DNA from: Diphasiastrum complanatum
Lineage: Eukaryota > Streptophyta > Lycopodiopsida > Lycopodiales > Lycopodiaceae
NCBI GenBank assembly: GCA_029204225.1
Contig: CM055106.1
Location: 37,995,949 to 38,059,948, forward strand
Length of the DNA: 64,000 nt
Reading direction: 5' to 3'
Shown here: positions 35,653 through 46,096 of the stretch, one piece after another
How positions within the stretch are numbered: the first letter of the stretch is position 1
How the letters are laid out: every line of letters begins with the position of its first letter
The notes under the pieces: generated by a model
The model's database searches: none
The model's input: only the letters and a program-made list of their open reading frames with translations
Told to the model about the DNA's origin: nothing
Made by a program: the position numbers and the translations under genes

Positions 35653-37202
35653 ATGGAAGAGGCCTGGGAGAGGGCAGTAGAGAGTGCAAATGGCAAGGAA
35701 GACCCTGCCGCAGCTAGGTCACTGACACTAGACAGTTCACTCAAGTGCATCCAAGGAAGGCTGCCTCCGGCCTTGCTGCTGGAGTCCTTTATGCAGCTGC
35801 AGAAGCTGTGTCTTGCCAACGTTGGTCTCACTTCTTTGGTGAATATTCCCATGCTTCCAGGCTAGAAGTGCTCTATCTCAGTGACAGTAGGATCTCTGGA
35901 GGTTTGGAACACCTCGTTCAGGACGGCCTTGTTGCCCTTCAGGAGCTCGATTTCTCAAACAATAAAATTCAGTTGCTTCAAGATCTTGCATCACTTGCAC
36001 AATTAGGGCTTGTATCTCTGGATTTATATTTGTGTCCGGTAACCAGCATCTCAGAGGGAAAGTGTTGAGGCTGATCAGAACTTTGCAGTATCTTGATAAG
36101 ATGGACTTAGAGAATGAAGAGAAGCTGGAATCAGATGAAGGAGATGAAGATTCGGAGGACGATCTCAGTGGGGATGGGGATGGAGCTGAAATAGATGGAG
36201 AGGAGGATGTGCTTGAAGGTGATTTGAAGTATTTACCGAATGATGTGTATGGGGGAGAAGATGAAAGCGAAGAGCATGAAGAAAGGCACAGGGACTGTGA
36301 GGGAGAAGAAAACGAGGGGTTAGATGAGGAGGGTGAGGATGAAGAGGGTGGCTTTCAGGAAGTGTATGCAGTCAGTGATCACGACGGCTCTGGTCATGCA
36401 ATTGAGGAATGCTCAGACGAGGAAGATGTCGAGGATGATGATGTGGAAAACATTGAAGTGCATGGTAAGGAGGAAAACGAAGAGGAGGAAGGTGGCGATG
36501 GTGGTGCTGGAGAGGGAGGAGAAGAGGTCGAGGAAGAGGATGAAGATGGAGTTGAAGAATATGTTATCGAAGGCAACCGCAGGCGTGAGGGTGAGTTGGA
36601 GGTTGTTGATCATGATCCTGAGGATGATGAAAATGGGGGGCTAGGTGAAGAAGATGAAGAAGCTGATTGGGTGGATAGCAATAAGGAAAACGATGAAAGA
36701 GACGATAATGAAGAAGAGGTATTTGCAACTACGCAAATTTTCTTTATTTCGTCTGTACTCTCTTCAAATCAATAATGGCAACTGAATCATACTGCTGAGA
36801 TCACCTGTATAGATCTACGTATCTGTTTCAATGCTTCAAGGTATAGGTCTGGCCTAGAGGTTTTGTCATTGAATGCAGTTATAACGGCCAATTATTATCT
36901 GTCTGGAATGAGTTCTCGTTGTAATATTGTGGGATCTGGTTATGCAGGAAGAGGAAGACGATGATGAAGGAGATAATGAAGGTAAAGAAGATTATGGGAC
37001 AGAGTATCTCCAAGTGCCAGAGGGACAGGCAGAGGATGATGAGGGGGCTAGCGATTTTGAGCCTGGTGAAAATGAGGAAGAAGAAGATGACGATAACTTG
37101 GAAGATGAAGATGAAGCCGAAACTGATTACAAGGCAGCTTCTTTAAAGCGAAAAGGAGATGGAGATGATCAGTTAGAGAACCAACGGCCAAGAAAGCACT
37201 AA
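35653..37202 (+). pseudogene. ANP32: Acidic leucine-rich nuclear phosphoprotein 32-related (ANP32) gene with two frame breaks
   Basis: The only clear host gene. ATG 35653 gives MEEAWERAVESANG..., closely following plant ANP32 proteins, then leucine-rich repeats (LQKLCLANVGLTSL; LEVLYLSDSRISGGLEHLV; LQELDFSNNKIQLLQDLASL; LVSLDLYLCPVT), the LRR cap (VLRLIRTLQYLDKMD), a very long Glu/Asp tail and a basic nuclear signal near the end (SLKRKG, RPRKH). It would be about 440 residues. The frame breaks at about 35860 (ccaggcta, one base short of the expected reading) and at about 36054, where a few bases appear lost between CPVTSI and the cap. A phase-0 intron lies in the acidic tail. Family members act in the nucleus in chromatin, histone-chaperone and phosphatase-inhibitor roles. 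It is either a recent pseudogene or carries sequencing errors; the intact intron and tail argue against a processed copy. Confidence 0.85.
36719..36947 (+). other. Intron of the ANP32 gene, 229 bp
   Basis: Donor GAG|GTATTT at 36719 and acceptor GCAG|GAAG ending at 36947. Both sides are phase 0 and the acidic frame (NEEE | EEEDDDEG) joins perfectly. Reading straight through would meet a stop at 36773-36775. Confidence 0.85.
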
Positions 37203-38545
37203 TTTGAGCTTGCTGACACTTGAAAGCTTTCCATCCCCTTTTCATTACTTCGGAATCCTTCAATTTGCAGGCTTTTGAGAATTTTTTATATGACTAAACA
37301 CACAAATCACTTGCAAAATGTCAGAACTGCTAGTAAGATCTTTATTCCTTGTGCTGAAGTGTTTCTTCAAGCAAACGTTGATGGGCTTTTCAGTGGTAGA
37401 GCAGTTAATCGTCATAGGCATTTCCTATCAAATCAATGAGATTGGGTTGTGTGTATCCCTTTAGTCATACCGATACAGACTGCCCAGCCATGCCCAGGAA
37501 AAACATATGCTAGACTGTTTTTTTGATGGATCAGGAAGTTAGACCGAGCAAACCAGCGGCTATTGATTGCCAGAACTCTATTTATGTATATGTTTATCTG
37601 GATGTAATATGTGGTTCAGATACGGCAGCTACTAGAACAGTTGCCTCCCAAAAGATTTCACTGACCCATCACAGGAGACAAATTTGGGTAATGGAGAAGA
37701 TCCGACTACGAAAAGAAGCGATTTTAAATATCTCAAAGAGAACAAGCTCCCCTAAACTTTATTACTAATGTGAAGAAGCAAATCTAGAGTACTCACCTCT
37801 GCTTTACTACCTTTATTAGGTGAATGAAGTTTGTAATATGTGAAAGGAACTGTAAGTTTGAAGTAAAGGCAGTCTTGAAGACTAATCATTTTGTAACATA
37901 CACGAACTTTTAGTCTTTCAGTCTATTTATTTAGGTCAATATATATATTATTACTATACAGTGCATGCTGATCATGGTTGGAAAAATTGAATGCTTCTGT
38001 CATTCAACCATCAATGGTGCTTCTTGTTTGTAATGCCTAGTGTAACTTTTAAGAAGCCATTTGAGATTGTTGTAAAACTTGTGTATTGTAAGTGACATTC
38101 CTAACGTAAATTTTCATAGTTTAGAAGAAACAGTCATATATCCTGTTGCACAAGTTCAATATTTTATGTTTACCCCACTTTTGGAAGATCCGACTCCAGG
38201 TTGGTTTGTAGTACCATAGTTGCCCAGAAACGTGTTTCTGGGCAAAAACGGGTATAATGATGTTGATCTAGTGTCCAAAATGCTATTTAGAGATTTTGCC
38301 AAATTTGAAATGAGTTTGCTAAGTTCAAGGCAATGGAATCAAATAGGGACAAGGCAAAAAAAAAAGTATTGTGAACGATCCTCGATAGAGCTTCTAGAAG
38401 GCAAATAATTGGCCTTTTAGCAATGGGAACAAATGAGGACTGGGCAAGAGGGATCATGACGGGTAGGTAGTGGGAGCTTAGAAGGGGGCAACAAAGGTAG
38501 ATTTTAATGATCAATGAGGTAGGAGGTAGCAAGAACAAAGATAAA

Positions 38546-38548
<3 letters not shown>
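37203..38548. other. ANP32 3' flank, no further gene
   Basis: AT-rich 3' flanking DNA that probably includes the 3' UTR. Short frames exist but none is recognisable. Confidence 0.5.

Positions 38549-38594
<46 letters not shown>
38549..38594. repeat. (GA)n microsatellite
   Basis: About 23 GA repeats, 1.3 kb after the ANP32 gene. Confidence 0.95.
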
Positions 38595-38597
<3 letters not shown>

Positions 38598-38935
38598 GAT
38601 CCTCCTGTAACGCGACAAGCCATTCTAATTTTTTATCCTAAACCCTAAAGCCAGTAGGAACAAATGCACCTGAATTGGACCATCCTGTACCCAAAACATT
38701 TGGCAACGTATATAAATGTACTGCCCTTAATTAGAGCTTTAATCTGATACCCATATTTCGCATAAAAAAACTAAATTAAAAAAATAAACGTTTCTTAGAA
38801 ATGCTCCTAAAATCTAGAAACGCGGTGCGTTTCTGAATTTGTTTCTGACCACGTTTCTAGAAATGCAGTGCAAGTATGGTTTGTACATAATTGAACTCCA
38901 GAGACTAGTATCAAGGGGTCATAATACTTGATACG

Positions 38936-39054
38936 GCATTACATTATGATGACCCAAGGGAGTTGGCTCAATTGGTTAGCTTGACATCCAAAGTTTCTTT
39001 GGTCTCAAGTTCGAGCCTTCCCTTGGAAACCAAGAAGCATTACATTATGATGAC
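38936..39054 (+). mobile_element. tRNA-like short retroposon with 18-bp target duplication
   Basis: An 83-bp insert (38954-39036) is flanked by perfect copies of gcattacattatgatgac (38936-38953 and 39037-39054). It has a box A-like tggctcaattggttagc (38964-38980) and a box B-like agttcgagcct (39008-39018), the internal RNA polymerase III promoter of tRNA genes. The ends ccaaggga and tcccttgg can pair as an 8-bp acceptor-like stem. A short aaaccaagaa tail follows. Long target duplications are typical of LINE-mobilised SINEs, but this is far shorter than ordinary plant SINEs. It is not a functional tRNA gene. Confidence 0.78.
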
Positions 39055-39866
39055 TTGATGTAGGCATATTCTTTATAATAGGATGTTCTCACTCAACAAA
39101 TCATCAATTGTTTGATTCATAGTAATTTCATACCTTGTTTTGTCTGGTTACTTGTCATGTTTGGATCTTGGTCTATATCCAAAGGAGAACAGATATTGGA
39201 GATGGCTGGCTGGTGAGGAGTTTTATTCCATTCTATTGGAGCTACTTTAAGTCCCTTCTGTTTAGTATCAAACTTTCTATGTACTCTTTCAGTATTTTAC
39301 AGTGCACAATTTTGGCAAGTTTGTACCTATTTGTTGCTATATTCCTTTTCTTAGAGCTCTCACTTATCAGTCTTTGGAGCAAGTTTGGATCTTGTTGTTC
39401 ATTGTTAATAAGGAAAGCTTTGTAGCTTCTTATTATCAATATTATTTTTCTTGTTGACATTACATTTTTGTTATTAGATCAAACTAGTAAGGCTCACTAG
39501 GGTGATATTTATGTAATAGCTTTTGTAAATCTCTTGCATTTGCAAGTCTAGTTTTGATATCTAGGTGTTATATGGAAGTTGTGTGATAGTTTTGGTCTCT
39601 CGAAATGATTCTGGGTATGATGGCACTTTTGGCGGTATTTAGTATTTTCAGTTATGGATCACAATTGTGATTCAAAAAACATTGTGTGATTGATTCTGTT
39701 AGCTTTATCTCACCATGTTGAACCATAGGAAATGATTTATGAGTGTTTTGGGTCTTTTTAGGATCAAGGGTTTTGCTTAGTTTTGTGGAAGACAAGCGTG
39801 AGTTGGAGTCTAGTAAGAAGTTGATTGCACATATTGTCAATGACATTTTAAGTTTTAAAAGTAGGG
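39055..39866. other. Spacer with no gene
   Basis: AT-rich DNA with frames up to about 96 codons, none recognisable. Confidence 0.5.
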
Positions 39867-40749
39867 CTATTTAGGGGGCTTTGGCATTTTGCGAGTAAAT
39901 CATTTGCTAGTTTTGCGAGTTTCTTTCTTGTCATGATTCAACAAAAAAGATAGCACATGGTGTGTTACATTTTTTACACTACTACTTCAATGTTTATTAT
40001 TAAGAATGTTGTTTGGTACATAGTTAAAAATGTCACAAAGTAAACAAATTTCAAATTAATTTTTTTTTGCAGCCTCCAAACCCAGCACGCCGGTGTGCAC
40101 GAGACCGTCTGCAAAAAAAAGAATTGCAGCCTCCAAACCCAGCACACTGGCGTGTACCAGATCTCCCAAAAAAAAAAAATTATTTCATATAGCACATCGG
40201 CGTGTTATCTTTAAATGTTGCAATTTTTTTTTTTTTGGTTCTTTTCCTTGGCACAATGGCTTACTATGTTCGGAGGTTGAAAAAAATATTCTGAAATAAT
40301 GTTTTTACTCGAAATTTGATTCTCATATGTATCAAAATAGCTTTTTTATTTTATAATTTACTCGGCTAGCACATCGGCATGCTAGGCAAATCAGCTCCAA
40401 AAAAAATTTATTTTTTCAAAAAGTTTTTCAAAAAAAGCATTTTTTTGAAATAAAAAATTTGCAAGCTAGCATGCCAGCATGCTAGCTTTTACAACTTCAA
40501 CAACACTTTTTTTTAAAATAAAAGTACTCCTATATTTATAGAGTAACAAAGTATTTTGTGATGGGCCTATTTAAAATTTGTTGGATAGTCAAAGTTTTAA
40601 GTATGCATCAATCCACAATTTTTATTCTTCAAAAATTGTGTAGTGGCATAAAAAGAGTAGCACACCATGTGTTACCATTTTGTTGGAGCATGTCATGAAA
40701 GAAACTCGCAAAAAATTTACTCGCAGAATGTCAAAACCTCTATTTAGGC
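39867..40749. mobile_element. Non-autonomous Mutator-like (MULE) element, 865 bp
   Basis: The element (39876-40740) has terminal inverted repeats of about 115-125 bp (outermost rggytttgrcattytgcgag) and is flanked by perfect 9-bp copies of ctatttagg (39867-39875 and 40741-40749). Long inverted repeats plus a 9-bp duplication point to the Mutator superfamily. There is no transposase; the interior is A/T-rich with homopolymer runs and five degenerate palindromes. A related end is at 14,940-15,097. Confidence 0.82.
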
Positions 40750-42702
40750 ACCTCACCCTTTCACAATAGCTTCAAACACATGACGGGTGGGGTTTATAAT
40801 GTTGCCATCATAGTAGTTTTGTATGGGCTGTATATCTGTATGAGTACTTGAAGTATGGCCAACATTTGTACTTACATGCCCAAAAAAATATGGTTTTTCA
40901 TTATAGGATCTTGTATTGCTAGGGACAAGTCAAAGGGTCCCATTTTTGTGACTTGCAGCCTGAAACTAAGTCCATAGAAAACTTTATTCCTTGGTATTCA
41001 AGTCGATTTTTTTATACCATTTATATTTTCCCCTTGCACATATACCAACATGCATGGATGTCCATTGCGTACGACATAGCTTTCATCCGCAACAGTGGAA
41101 ACTATGGTCTACACTGTGTGTGTAGGCACAATGCAAGGTTTAAAAAGTTCTCAGGGCTACTCAAAAGACGGTTATTGGCTCCATTTGTGAAGTGTTCAAA
41201 TGCTACTCTATCCTTTCACCCTCTTGTTTTTCTTAACGGAGTTGTTAGTTCTCATAGAGAGAAATTCAGTTTTTTGGCTACATGTACTTGATATAAACTT
41301 CATAATTTTTGGGAAGGTCCTAATACACAGTTTTGGACTTGTAGTTTTAGAATTTTAGATCTTGTTAGATGAGTCACAAAAGAATGTTTAAAGATGCCTC
41401 TTAATGTAACCCATACCATTTAAATTCATAAGATACAAAAGAGGTCTATGACGTCTTTTGGCCAAACATCATAATTTACTTTTGTACATTCTTAAGAACA
41501 GGTTAGAGAAGTGAGGGCAAGTCCTCAATATGAAATTGTTTTATATTGTAGAGAATTTATTCCAAACATTTGTTTCTTTTCCGTTATGTTCATAATTCTT
41601 TGAACATTAGGAAACTTGTATTGAAATATTTACTTTCTCCTCGAAGTTGTTACAGTCCACCAGCTTCTTTCCCCCTTGTCTTTATTCATTCCCGTGCTTC
41701 TCATCTGCCTTGCATATCCCCTTGTTCATGTTCAATAGGTATACAATCTTAAATGCCTTTCTGGTTGCTTATAATTCAGAAAGCTTTCCTTTTCAAGGTT
41801 TTGGTGTTTTCAGTTCTTATTTCTTTACAGATCCAGTGTTGCTCAGCATGATATTGAGATAAACTTTTTACCTTCTATGAAAGAAGTTTTGGTGCCAATT
41901 TTACTTTGCGGTCTTAACAAAATTATTTTGAGTAACATTCTTAAAAAGTTTGATGCTTTGAATGCACTTTCTCTTCAATAAGGGAAGTTCACTGTGGTTT
42001 TCGAAGTGTATGTTAAAAGTATGGCATGCAATTTATGTGACAGGTCAAAACCGTTCAAAGAAGAATAAAGCTAATATATCCTCAATAGGTGTCATTCTTC
42101 TAGTGACTCGTTTTAGTTCTTGTACCTTTTTATATGTTGTAGGAATATCATACTTTTTGTAGTAGACTTGAGTCATTGAGCTTGTTAATCCAATTTAACT
42201 TGTGTGTTAAGTAATTTGCTTGAAAGCCATGCTTATTTTGGTTAATGAACTTCAAATAAATTTTCTCAAGGATGTAAAACATGCTCTTACACATTGTAGT
42301 TGTAATACTAATGATTTTCTTGATATTATAGAAATATTAACTTCAATGTCACTCTTATCTCAAACCATGACTTAGATACACTATACGCTCAAATTCATTG
42401 AGATGATTTGATGTTTTGTTTCACAAGAAGCTAAAAGGAACTATTTTTTTCCCCTTCTCTTCTTTCTTTAAACCATCTACTAAGATTACAAATCACAAAC
42501 TATCCAAATCCAATTAACTCATGTTTGTAGTGCCACTAACATGAATTAAACTCTATTTGTCATTTTACAAGTTTGACTTCGTGTTGTTATAATCTTTGGT
42601 GATGCTAAATACTTTTTAAAATAACATCTAGCTACAAGACAAGACCGTCCACTTCAAAGGTCACATACTTGTCATTTATCGAGATCCCTCAATTTTATTA
42701 TA
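40750..42702. other. Long AT-rich stretch with no supported gene
   Basis: Frames of 60-112 codons occur on the plus strand, but they carry no recognised domain and no consistent splice pattern. Confidence 0.5.
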
Positions 42703-43311
42703 GATTTCGTACTTATATTCCAAGCTAACCATGTGCATCAATCATCTACTTAAGCATATACATCTTATGTTCTTTTACTATAACCACCAACATATAATAG
42801 AATGAGCACAATCATAATCGGCGGCCTACAACGAAAGGTTATCATAGAGACAATCATAAGCATTATCAGTGCTTTTATCATTATGAATCCGTGGACAACG
42901 ATGGAGGTCCAAAAATCGCACTTTAGGTGGCTACCTTTTATGAAAACATACCCACAAAAAAATGCGTGGAGCAGGTCCATCGCACTTCAGAATGTGAGCA
43001 AATGTGATTTACTTCAAAATACATAGTATATGGGATAGGTTCATCGCACTTTTGAAGAAAACCATCAACGCATTATTACTATGCCCCACTCCTCACGAAG
43101 CCATAGTAGAAGGCATGGATATTAGTCCATCAGACAGCGGCCAATCATATCTTACAAAATGGTATTAATTATGTATGAACTTAGGAACACAATATTCCAG
43201 TGACTGTTCACTGTCAAAAGCAAAACAAAAAGTGAAGAGGTGAATATCATACTTGTGGTATTGTTCACTGTTGCTTTTGAGATATCACCATATGTTTTCG
43301 CTTCCAAGAAC
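42703..43311. repeat. Direct repeat, left copy (~600 bp)
   Basis: Matches 48271-48862 along its full length with moderate divergence (ttccaagctaaccatgtgca, cttttatgaaaacataccca, gttcactgttgcttttgaga). Both copies have the same orientation, and the pair encloses the gypsy-like element. Neither end has LTR-type TG/CA borders. Identity unknown. Confidence 0.8.
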
Positions 43312-43559
43312 CGTGTCTCCCATTGACAAGCTAGGAAATACATGTTGAAATCTGAGTAACGCTTCTGCTTTGTAACTGTTCTAATAAGAAGAAGAACCAT
43401 AAAGAACTGTAACTACATAAGTAAAAGAAGTTGTAAACCGTGTTCACATATTCAGAGAATTTGTGAACATTTGGTGCCATTCCACAACTACACAAACATT
43501 AAACCAAGCCATATCTCTTTCATCTGTGTTGCGAAACAATCACCCTGAGATCTCCTACA

Positions 43560-44610
43560 CATTCATTACAGAGCTCCCCACTTCGGTCTTGACCAACGTG
43601 CCACTCATTTCTCAACCAGGGTCTCACGATCCTTACCAAGCCGAGCTCCACGACTCAAGTCTGGACCGGACCGCTACCTACTACCTCTCGACCGAGCCAC
43701 TACTTCAATATCCTGACATATCCTGAGTTTCACCTCAACCGATGTTCATCGTTCAAATCTCGACCAGAGCCATAAGTCCAGATTTCGACCAAAGACCTCT
43801 TTGCCATCTCGACTGAAGGAAATCTTCAAACTCTCAACCGGACCCTTCAGTCCTGATCTCAGCCGAAGCGTTCCTTTGCATCTCGACCGAAGTGTTCAGT
43901 TAGATCTTGACCAGGCCCTTCAGTCTTGATCTCAACCGGAGCACTTCTTTCAAATCTCAACCGAAGTGCTTCTTTCAAATCTCAACCGGAGCACTTCTTT
44001 CAAATCTCAACCGAAGTGCTTCATTCAAATCTCAACCGGAGCACTTGCTCACATCTCGACCGAAGTGTTCAGTTAGATCTCGACCGGACCCTTCAGTCCT
44101 GATCTCAACCGGAGCACTTCTTTCAAATCTCAACTGAAGTGCTTCTTTCAAATCTCAACCGGAGCACTTGCTCGCATCTCAAGCGAAGTGTTCAGTTAGA
44201 TATCAACCGACGCGTTTCCATCAGATCTCAACCGGTGCACTTCTCTCGAATCTCAACCGGAACGACGGCCTACTTTGATCTCGACCGGAGCTGGACCACT
44301 CGTTCAAAACTCAACCGGAGCCGAAGCCATTTATAAAATCTCGACCGACGCCCTTGCGGCAGATCTCAACCGATGACCTCGTGTCAGATCTCGATTGACA
44401 GTTTTCGTCCCAATCTCGACCGACGACCTCATATCAGATCTCGACCGACAGCCTCTGTCCCAATCTCAACCGACGACCTCGTGTCAGAACTCAACCGACG
44501 ACCTCGCGTCAGATCTCGACTGACGACCTCGCGTCAGATCTCGACCGACGCCCTCATGTCAGTTCTCGACCGACAAATACTCTCAGATTTCAACCGATCC
44601 TTAGACCGTC
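43560..44610 (+). repeat. 25-bp tandem repeats in the gypsy leader, about 40 units
   Basis: Units carry a ctcraccgr core spaced 24-25 bp apart (for example 43931, 43956, 43981, 44006, 44031). Two alternating subtypes (cggagcacttctttc and cgaagtgcttctttc) dominate 43,900-44,200, and a gacgacctcgtgtca type dominates 44,370-44,580. Because 25 is not a multiple of 3, frames over this region are artefacts. Confidence 0.88.
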
Positions 44611-45226
44611 CAGTCCATATTCAACCGCATTACAGTCATTGCGACCACTCGTAACGACCGCATTGATCCGTATTGACCATTCTGCACCGTGGGAATCGCA
44701 TCCAACCATAGAGAATACATTCACTAGAATACCCATTACTTCACTCTTTGCATTGTTGCGACCAACAAACCGTATTCCACATGCTTTTCAAATGCACTCA
44801 CACCTCCTCCACAATTCCACCGTCAGGATCACAATCTTTCAACCTTCCGTGCTTACAAACGATAGCAACCAATTCCAACTATCCCACCAACCGTTTTGAC
44901 CCCTACCGACAGCAATCCAATTACGTCATTCCTTCACCCGTAATAGCCCCATACATCCGTTGACCCCAAACCATCGCAATCCGTACGGACTGCAATCCTA
45001 CGGCCTTACGACTACCGTAGCCACCGCAACGGACTGCCACAAACCGTATTACACCGCTACCACCGCATTCCATCATGCCACCACATTCAGCCGTATCAAC
45101 CGCCACTGGTCGCATTGCACTCGCAGCCATCATGGATCCGTCGCAACCGCATTCCAACAATCGTAGCCACTGTAACAAGAGTCCAAGGGCCTATTTACAC
45201 AATCCTGCAATACTCTACAAGTTGTT

Positions 45227-46096
45227 ATGGATCACCCTTACGATCCGAATTCTACGGAGGACTATCCACCAGAGATGGTCTCCCCATCCACCGAACAAGC
45301 TCGATTTAACAGAAATTCCCGGATGAAATCCCAAGTCCAAGAGCCATCCACCAACCCATTCGATAGATGTAAATCCATGCGTTATGAAGCTCCATATGAA
45401 CGACCACATTTTCATGCTGCCGAATCTTCACATGCACGAGCTCACTTAAACGAAGCTTTTGCGAATAATGTTCCACGTACTGAAAAATGTACCCCAAAGC
45501 TAGATTTACCTAAGCACGATGGTAACACTGATCTTCAAAGATTTCTTCAAGTCTTTGAGAACGCATGTGATGTCTATGGCGAGACATCACCGGAAGCCAT
45601 GGTACAGCTCTTTTCGATGACCATGATCGATCGCGCACGAGAGTGGTTTTTGAACCTTGATCGTGAAGATAAACATGACTGGTCACTCTTGAAGGAGGCC
45701 TTTATCAAACGCTTCAAGCCATTTTGCTTGATAGAAAGTCCTTTTGTCAAGCTAATTAACATCAAAATGACAAAAGACGAGAAAGTACGTGACTATATTG
45801 AACGATTTAAAAGATTAAAAAGTCAGGTACAAGAACAACCCACTGAGTCTATGTTCATAATTTGGTTCATCGTTGGACTCCCACGATGGATAAGACATGA
45901 ACTTTGTTCCAATGATGAAGATACATCATTGAAACAAGCCATGTCTGACGCCATTCGAGAGGAAGACGAGGGCTCTGATGTCGATGAACCACGTGAACGG
46001 AGAGCACATCGTGTTGTCCAAGAAGCTCGACCAAATGACGAAACTCGAGAACGATTGTGGAAAACACAGATGGAGTTGCTTAACCAGCAACACTAA
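45227..46096 (+). CDS. Gag protein of the gypsy-like element (289 aa)
   Basis: Uninterrupted frame from ATG 45227 (MDHPYDPNSTEDYPPEMVSP). The N-terminal ~90 residues are polar and probably disordered. From about residue 95 comes a retrotransposon Gag core: KLDLPKHDGNTDLQRFLQVF, then MVQLFSMTMIDRAREWFLNL, DWSLLKEAFIKRFKP, RDYIERFKRLKSQ and FIVGLPRWIRHEL. It ends in a charged tail (residues about 245-289) and has no zinc knuckle or protease. The spacing and W-F/F-x-x-R-F signature are those of gypsy Gag, the protein that forms particles around the element RNA. The open frame in an otherwise decayed neighbourhood suggests recent activity or selection on Gag alone. Confidence 0.8.
   Translation: MDHPYDPNSTEDYPPEMVSPSTEQARFNRNSRMKSQVQEPSTNPFDRCKSMRYEAPYERPHFHAAESSHARAHLNEAFANNVPRTEKCTPKLDLPKHDGNTDLQRFLQVFENACDVYGETSPEAMVQLFSMTMIDRAREWFLNLDREDKHDWSLLKEAFIKRFKPFCLIESPFVKLINIKMTKDEKVRDYIERFKRLKSQVQEQPTESMFIIWFIVGLPRWIRHELCSNDEDTSLKQAMSDAIREEDEGSDVDEPRERRAHRVVQEARPNDETRERLWKTQMELLNQQH

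Larger units (their letters stand above)
43360..46096 (+). mobile_element. Ty3/gypsy-like non-autonomous element with intact gag
   Basis: Contains the last ~110 bp of an LTR (to 43469, ending tgtgaaca), the primer-binding site tttggtgcc (43470-43478), a leader built of 25-bp repeats and further repetitive sequence (44610-45226), then a complete gag ORF. No protease, RT or integrase follows. The minus-strand relative at 9660-11258 has the same leader type and a full LTR. It looks like a gag-only derivative that depends on a partner element for Pol. Confidence 0.72.

Noticed and set aside
36394-36613. Antisense serine/threonine-rich frames over the ANP32 acidic tail
   Set aside because: They are reverse readings of GAA/GAT codons; the sense strand explains the region.
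38636-38650. Telomere-like ccctaaa units (also near 61,694)
   Set aside because: Only about two units each; chance occurrence is likely.
38954-39036. Functional tRNA gene
   Set aside because: Box A and box B are present, but D-, anticodon- and T-arms do not form a proper cloverleaf, and long target duplications show retroposition.
43560-44610. Regular 25-bp repeats resembling a CRISPR array or a repeat protein gene
   Set aside because: Units are contiguous with no unique spacers, the context is a eukaryotic retrotransposon leader, and 25 bp is not a codon multiple, so the open frames over it are artefacts.
44373-45178. Several overlapping frames between the 25-bp repeats and gag
   Set aside because: They overlap on both strands in repetitive leader sequence; only the gag frame at 45227 has recognisable protein content.
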